From Cladosporium sp. IMV 00045 (lineage: Eukaryota > Ascomycota > Dothideomycetes > Cladosporiales > Cladosporiaceae): a DNA stretch of 55,388 nt. This document shows, in pieces, positions 50,204 to 55,388 of this stretch. Each line of letters begins with the position of its first letter. Position 1 is the stretch's first letter. The position numbers and the translations under genes are program-made. The notes below the pieces were generated by a model. That model searched no databases. It had not been told where the DNA came from and saw only the letters and a program-made list of their open reading frames with translations. The stretch lies in contig MSJI02000777.1 in the NCBI GenBank assembly GCA_001931905.2, positions 1-55,388 of the forward strand, written 5' to 3'.

Positions 50204-50507
50204 ATGTCCGACCCATATGGACAACCGCAGTACCCGCCCCCACAGTAAGTTTCCCAGGTATGATCACTTTTCATATACCTTCGCTAACACGACATCCTTT
50301 TCCAGAGGAGGATATCCACCTCCACCGCCAGATGCCTACGGCTGAGGCTACGGTTACCCGCCACAACAAATGGGCTACGGGCAGCCACCTCCCCAACAAC
50401 CGCCTCCCCAGCAAGAAGACAACAGCAGTGACAAAGGCTGCTTGATGTCTTGCTTGGCTGTGATGTGTTGCTGCTTCCTATGCGACGATTGCTGTTGCTG
50501 CTGTTGA
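50204..50507 (+). pseudogene. CYSTM-like small cysteine-rich protein gene with one in-frame TGA
   Basis: Exon 1 is 50204-50244 and exon 2 is 50306-50507 (GTAAGT...CAG). The conceptual product has 79 codons plus an internal TGA at codon 27 (50343-50345). The layout is that of fungal CYSTM proteins: a Pro/Gln/Gly/Tyr-rich head (MSDPYGQPQYPPPQGGYPPP), then a C-terminal Cys-rich membrane module (KGCLMSCLAVMCCCFLCDD, then five Cys). Family members attach to the plasma membrane and have been linked to stress and metal tolerance. Frame, composition and the normal stop are all preserved after the TGA, so the break is recent, tolerated by read-through, or a base-call error. No alternative splice site I tried removes the TGA in frame. 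'Pseudogene' is the cautious label. Confidence 0.7.
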
Positions 50508-50662
50508 TTTGGTCTTGGGTGGATCTGCCTTTCTTCTTTTTCGCACAATGTTGTTTTCTAGCGGGTCATTACTGTAACTCAAAGCTAATGCGAAACGATT
50601 TCAACTCAATTCTGATATTCTTTTTCTCAGAAGATACGAGAAACTCCCTCTTCACGTGGATA

Positions 50663-51613
50663 TTATGGCCGTTCAAGCCACTCCGGGCTGACTCCAGCAT
50701 GCAAGCCACCAGTGACAGGGAAGTCGGAGCCCGTTGTGAAAGTGCTAGCATCACTGAGTAGGTATGCAACCAAAGGCGTCAGATCCGATGTCTGTCCAAT
50801 CCGCTTGACTGGAGGAGCGTTATGGAACATGTCGACCAGCTTAGGGTACGTCGTGCGCAAACCCTGGGTCATTGGAGTATCGATCACGCCAGGCGAAATA
50901 CTATTCACTCGCACTCCAGTATGCCCAAGCTCGACAGCAAGCGGACCAACGAGCCCTTTGACAGCTGCTTTGGACATGTTATAGATCGCGAGATTCTGGA
51001 TGGGAAGTTTGACGCCTTGCGCAGCAACGGAAGCGATCATGACGATGCTGCCGCCTTTCTCTCGCAATATCATATGGTCCGCGGCGAGTTTGGCTGCCCA
51101 GAAGGTTCCCAGCACGTTAACGTCTAGGACTCGCTTGCATTCTTCCCAAGTATGGTCGCAGAATGGCTTGTCGATGGCGATGCCGGCTGCTGTAACACAA
51201 CCTTGGATGCTGCCTGCTTGTTGGATGATGCCGTCGAAGCCGGCTTCCAGGGAGGATTGGACGGTTACGTCGACGCGTTCGTAGAATGTGTTGATTTTGT
51301 GTTCGGTGCGGAGAGAGTGAAATGCTTGCGCGGGCTCTGCGAGGGCATCTAGAACGGCTATGTTGCCTCCGAGCTGGGCGATGGCTTTGCATATGGCGAA
51401 ACCGATGCCTCGTCCGCCACCAGTGACTAGGACGGTTTTGCCTTTCATGCTCAGGCGGTCGGTTATGGAGATATCTGCAGAGGCATCTCTTGTTGTTGTT
51501 GATGATGATTTGAAAGTTCGTTGAAGGAGAATCGGTCCAGATTTGGGAAGTGCTCTTGGGAAGAACGTGCTTGATCTTGCAAATGGTACTGATCGTAGAG
51601 ACATGTCGGTCAA
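50663..51613 (-). CDS. Short-chain dehydrogenase/reductase with N-terminal presequence
   Basis: Classical SDR, 316 residues. TGGGRGIG (64-71) binds NAD(P), followed by NAG-type element TAAG (141-144), Asn166, Ser195 in VMIASVAAQG, and the YNMSK active site (Tyr211, Lys215). The ISPGVIDTPM segment and a C-terminal PVTGGLHAG are typical. It resembles fungal sugar/polyol reductases (sorbose, mannitol or arabinitol type), but the substrate cannot be read from the sequence. The first 55 residues are Arg/Ser/Thr-rich without acidic residues until about 43, suggesting import into mitochondria. A second ATG lies three codons downstream (MSLRSVP) and is equally possible. It is convergent with the CYSTM-like gene, about 155 bp away. 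Confidence 0.85.
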   Translation of the reverse strand: MTDMSLRSVPFARSSTFFPRALPKSGPILLQRTFKSSSTTTRDASADISITDRLSMKGKTVLVTGGGRGIGFAICKAIAQLGGNIAVLDALAEPAQAFHSLRTEHKINTFYERVDVTVQSSLEAGFDGIIQQAGSIQGCVTAAGIAIDKPFCDHTWEECKRVLDVNVLGTFWAAKLAADHMILREKGGSIVMIASVAAQGVKLPIQNLAIYNMSKAAVKGLVGPLAVELGHTGVRVNSISPGVIDTPMTQGLRTTYPKLVDMFHNAPPVKRIGQTSDLTPLVAYLLSDASTFTTGSDFPVTGGLHAGVSPEWLERP

Positions 51614-52334
51614 CTAGACTGATATCGGTAATTGCAATTGTTACAACAGTATTTTAGTGCTGACTCAATCGAACGAACATACCATCCAAGCATTTGAACA
51701 CACCGTGAATGATTCCGTAGTCAAATGTAGCTCCCCATCAACCCCGCTCCGCGGCTATATAGAGGTCTTACGGTTCGATATCCGCGGGTCCTTACTATGT
51801 GCTAGCCTCTCATTCTAGATAATAAGCTTATATTCTTTAAAGTCGCTATACGTGATGCGGCGTTATTAGTATGCGAATTGTGGTTCCGCTTCAGCGGTTC
51901 TGGGAACGATTTTGGGTCAGACAGTAGTTGATCTGAATGTTTGGGTGGTTGACCCGCCTTCGAGGCGTCGCTTTGGCTTTACCATGGTCAAATGCTTCCA
52001 CCGTTGTAACAATGCGAATAGTTGTGAAAGAAAAGCTATCCGTCATCTCAACAAATACAAGATGAAATGAAGACAAAGTGAAATCTTAAATTTGCATGTC
52101 ACACATTGGGAATGCTCACGATTGAACAATCCATATCTCCACCAATTCCTGTTCAATCGCTAACGCCGCTGGCGCGTGATGACGCTATCGAGTGTCGCTA
52201 TTAAACGTGCCTACTACTTGTTCAACTACTTGCGAAACCAAAAAGCAACTCTACAAGAAGCTTACGCAAAGGCGAGATGTTCATATCTCGGTCATTTTAG
52301 GCCCTAGAAGATCCCAAAAAACCGTAAAAATCAC
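51614..52334. other. Spacer upstream of the SDR gene, with AT-rich segment
   Basis: Contains the SDR promoter and an AT-rich patch at about 51810-51880 with many TA steps, possibly a degraded repeat. No gene is recognised. Confidence 0.4.
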
Positions 52335-52413
52335 TGCTCCCACCCGGAATCGAACCAGGGATCTTGTCATACCGATTTACGAGTGACACGCTGTACCACT
52401 AAGCCATGGAAGC
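52335..52413 (-). tRNA. tRNA-Thr(CGT) with a 7-nt intron
   Basis: On the minus strand the acceptor arms GCTTCCA/TGGGAGC pair over seven positions (one G-T). The D arm is GCT/AGC, the anticodon stem TGTCA/TGACA, the variable loop AGATC and the T arm CCTGG-TTCGATT-CCGGG, with discriminator A. The anticodon loop reads CTCGTA then A, with seven extra bases (AATCGGT) after position 37, the normal place for a nuclear tRNA intron. Anticodon CGT decodes ACG. All stems close, so the call is good; the intron is unusually short. Confidence 0.88.
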
Positions 52414-53165
52414 GAACTTTATTTTCTTGTAAGAGGTTTGATCTCAACAAATTATATTGCTATGTCAATCTCCCACAACGTGGCAATCTTACCCCAACCC
52501 TAAGGTGATGGCGATCTGTGACATGAAGGCGCCAGATCGACGAGAACATCAACACAACGCTGCGTCCAATCTGCGGTGCAGCCAATTGCTTCGGTACCGC
52601 AGAAAAGAAATATCGGAAAAGCGGAGCCGTTCGACTATCTTCACAACAAATACCACACAACGCATGGAAGCTGAGATCCTTTTACATTGACCTGAGGTTG
52701 CACGATATTGAGCTGAGAAACCAAGCAAAGCCACGAAAGCATGAACCGAGTGTTATCAATGACATGTTGGAGTCGGTAATTTGAGCAGATAATGCTGAAC
52801 GGAATGCTCTTAGCATCCTTGACCTGGCGAAAGTAAACTTGGACCTAGGTGAGCCCCAGGCATGTTTCGTAGGCCAATCGCCAACAATGCTCGAGACTGT
52901 TCAAAAACGGATCGAAGCAACCGCAAAGAATCACTCTTGACATTCCTGTGCTTGAGAGTCTTTCAAGCAGGGCGCTGGTAGACCTTGATCTCACCTCCGA
53001 GAGCATGTGATTAGGGGTATTTATAGGGTTTCCCCGCACCCATCCATTACGACTCCAGATCCCGAGGCCACACTCCTCTCTTACCGCAAGCCTCATGCAG
53101 TACCGTCAGATTCCGATGCCACCTCTGCGGCCATTGCTTGATTCGACCTCATCAGGATAGCGAAG
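52414..53165. other. Spacer between tRNA-Thr and the bHLH gene
   Basis: 752 bp, including the promoter and leader of the bHLH gene. No gene, RNA or repeat is recognised. Confidence 0.45.
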
Positions 53166-54041
53166 ATGGATAGCCCACCGTCAGAAATCTCCCCCGAAAA
53201 CGACAGCGGCCGCAACAGGAGCCATCACAAGAAGCGTGTACGCGTGTGGACTGAGGACGACAGAGCTAAGCACCGTGTGTTTGAGAAGAGCCGGCGAGAG
53301 GCATTTAGTGACAGCCTACTGGTAAGCCATCATATCGTGTATAGCTTATCGCCTTGCTAAGATCACATCAAGTCGCTCGCTCGATTTCTACCCAACCTGG
53401 CTACTGTCAAGGAGAGCAAACTATCCAAGCATACCATTGTGGATGAAAGCCTGAAGCACCACGAGCTACAGCAAGCAAAACTAGAAGAGCTCCAAAAGAC
53501 CATCGACGTTCTCAAATCTGAAAAGGACTCTCTTCTTGCCGAGTTAAACCAATGGCGACGATGCCTCGACACTCCACCACAGCAAGCGCCTGCGGTAGCG
53601 CCAGGCGAACTTCCAACTACTCGCGAGCCAACTGCTTACGGACTAGACGTTAACAATACTACCGGTTATTCTGGTACGCAATCGTCCATGAACCCGGCCT
53701 ATGGCGACCCTCTGGTGTCCCTGCCGGACATGACTCTTGGCCTCACGTCGATGCCGATGAGTTCCGCCCAACCAGGAGATTCTTTCCAGGTTGTATCACA
53801 ACATATACATCAATTAGATCCGCATTCTTCACAGCAAACAGCTTTGCCATTACCGGCGTCTCAGATTCAGGATTTCCCAATTCTTCCCGAGCAACATCCA
53901 ATACATCCCGGATCATATCAACACCAAGCAACGAACGCAGCCGCCTGGCCGCAGCAGCGCAATCAACAAGATCACCAAGCATTTATGCAGTATCAGACCT
54001 ACGATAGCACACACCTAGACTTACGACAATATCAATTCTGA
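53166..54041 (+). CDS. bHLH transcription factor
   Basis: Exons are 53166-53321 and 53373-54041 (GTAAGC...AAG), giving 274 residues. The basic region DDRAKHRVFEKSRREAF contains the His36-Glu40-Arg44 pattern that contacts E-box DNA (CACGTG type). Helix 1 (FSDSLLSLARFLPNL) is joined across the intron; a loop and helix 2 follow (KLSKHTIVDESLKHH), then a heptad-like extension (QAKLEELQKTIDVLKSEKDS) that could be a leucine-zipper-like coiled coil. The C-terminal 150 residues are Gln/Pro/Ser-rich, like an activation domain. It should be nuclear and act as a dimer. Target genes are unknown. It is convergent with the transaldolase-like gene, 115 bp between the stops. Confidence 0.88.
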
Positions 54042-54156
54042 CGGCCTCACTGAGCAGGAGTTCAAAGGAGCAGATGGCCAGTCGCAGAGAATGAATGTCC
54101 GATTCATCTGTATAGAAGCAAATATCTATCACGTCGCTGTCAAATCCTCTCGGCTC

Positions 54157-55368
54157 TCAAACCTCCTGGAACCAACCCTCGATCTTAGCCTTGCTCTCCA
54201 GCAGTCCACCGGTGAATAGAGTGAGAGCATCATCAAGCCTCTGCGAGGTGACAGGATCGGCTTTGATCGCCTTCTGCAGCTCCTCTCCGTTGTTCGCGAG
54301 ATAGTCGATGTTCGTGTCAGCGAGCTTGGCATCAATTGCAGCTGCCTGGAGGGGGTCGATCTTGGAGACTTCCAGAAGTCGTGCTGGAGTCTCGTATCCA
54401 GCGTAGACGTGAGCCGGCTTGGGCTTGCCTTCGCCTGGCTGCTTGCTTCCGTCATAGTAGAGCCCCGCAAGCTCGTCGAGGACCTGGGGTGAGATGGTTG
54501 CGCTGTGGCAGCCATGCTCGCCTGCTGCCATGGCTTCCTTTGCTGTGATGAAGCTTTACGGGAGTTAGCAGAAGTTCCAGCGATTACGACATTTCTTTAC
54601 GCACCTGGCTTGCTTCAGCAACGGCTGCTCCTTGCCAGTCTCCTTGTACAAGCGCGCATAAGTCTCCAGGATCTGCATCGTGCGTGCAGACATGGTGTGC
54701 TGAGTCGCTGGGTCCTCAACATTGGGCCAAAGCTTGCGATCGTCGTGAGCCTTCACTTCATTGAAGTATGGGCTGATGTACAAGCAGCCTGCCTGGCTAG
54801 CTGCAATGGCTTGCGGCAGACCAAAGAGCGCAGTGCCAAGGGTTGCGATGCCTTCGTTCTTCAGCTGAGGGACAGCATTTAGAGCTGGTCCCGTGGACGG
54901 AATCTTGATGCAGTAACGACTCTGCGGAATGCCGACTCTTTCGAACTCCTTGGCGTATGCGCGGGCGGAGTCCAGAACCGCTTGAGTGTCGTATGCCTCG
55001 TTCGGGTAAACCTGGAGCAGAACACGACCCTTGATGTTGTCGATGTTGTTCTTGCACATATTGACGGCCTACCATGAGGACTTGTCAGCAATGCGGCCAA
55101 ATGCTACGGCTCCTAGAGGACTTTCTCACAATTCGCGTGTAGGCGGCCTTCCAGCCTTCGGATTTGAGCTCCTTGCAGACTTGCAACACCATCTCCTTGT
55201 TCTCAGGGTGGGACATTTGCTCATTGACCCAAAGATTGTTGCTTGAGATTTTCTTCAGTGTTGTTCAAAAGCCATCGATTTGTCCTTCAACTTACCTGGT
55301 CTGATCATTTGGCTTGATCAAGAGGTTCTTTGAGTACGTCGGATCCATCCAATCGACGTCTACGTTTA
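54157..55368 (-). CDS. Transaldolase-family protein, 5' end outside window
   Basis: Visible exons are 55368-55296, 55241-55130, 55068-54605 and 54553-54157 with GT-AG borders; earlier exon(s) lie right of the window (an acceptor AG sits at 55370-55369). The readable part is about 348 residues. Features: VDVDWMDPTY near the start (beta-strand 1), LLQVYPNEAYDT, the Schiff-base Lys in YCIKIPSTG, ATLGTALFGLPQA and the phosphate-binding/C-terminal part SARTMQILETY. Transaldolase moves a dihydroxyacetone unit in the pentose phosphate pathway. A C-terminal stretch of about 110 residues beyond the barrel (LDELAGLYYDGSKQ... to GWFQEV) makes it longer than classical transaldolase, so it may be a divergent fungal paralogue. 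Confidence 0.85.
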
Positions 55369-55388
55369 CTGTATAGATTATTAGCTCT

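Overview
The window is nuclear DNA of a filamentous ascomycete. Short GT-AG introns (about 50-75 nt) carry CTGAC/CTAAC-like branch sites, tRNA genes have introns, and the genes include DASH subunit Dad4, a GH28 exo-polygalacturonase and an Ssn6 with a Pro/Gln-rich tail. A Dothideomycete would fit, but the sequence alone does not prove the class. There are no plasmid, phage, CRISPR or bacterial features. I support 19 protein-coding genes (two of them partial at the window edges, one with an in-frame stop) and two tRNA genes.

Region 1 (1-17.5 kb) is a large inverted duplication. The left arm (1 to about 3980) carries eS10 (RPS10) on + and a mitochondrial-type M20 amidohydrolase on -. The right arm (about 13400 to at least 17493) carries the same two genes in mirror order. 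Both copies are intact at every catalytic position and splice junction I could read, and the eS10 products are identical over all readable codons. The 9.4 kb between the arms holds only the corepressor gene ssn6, preceded by about 5.9 kb of gene-free, microsatellite-rich sequence.

Region 2 (17.5-32.8 kb) has the splicing factor gene sde2 (divergent from the right eS10 copy), an intron-containing tRNA-Ala(AGC), an intracellular GH13 alpha-glucosidase, a secreted exo-polygalacturonase, a hormone-sensitive-lipase-like hydrolase with a very long disordered tail, and a disordered protein of unknown function.

Region 3 (33.8-48.4 kb) is dense with core eukaryotic machinery: arp5 (INO80), dad4 (kinetochore; its first coding exon is only the ATG), slh1 (ribosome quality control helicase), utp17/nan1 (small-subunit processome), tsr2 (40S assembly, eS26 chaperone) and rpb10 (RNA polymerases I-III). 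dad4/slh1 and tsr2/rpb10 are divergent pairs that probably share promoters. With the eS10 copies, much of the window serves ribosome production or translation quality control.

Region 4 (48.4-55.4 kb) has a small cysteine-rich CYSTM-like gene interrupted by one in-frame TGA, an SDR oxidoreductase, tRNA-Thr(CGT) with a 7-nt intron, a bHLH transcription factor, and the 3' part of a transaldolase-family gene that runs off the right edge.

Most notable: the eS10/amidohydrolase inverted duplication, whose identity follows exons and the eS10 3' UTR but not introns; the split start codon of eS10 and the ATG-only exon of dad4; the in-frame TGA of the CYSTM gene; and strong enrichment of the palindrome TACATGTA.
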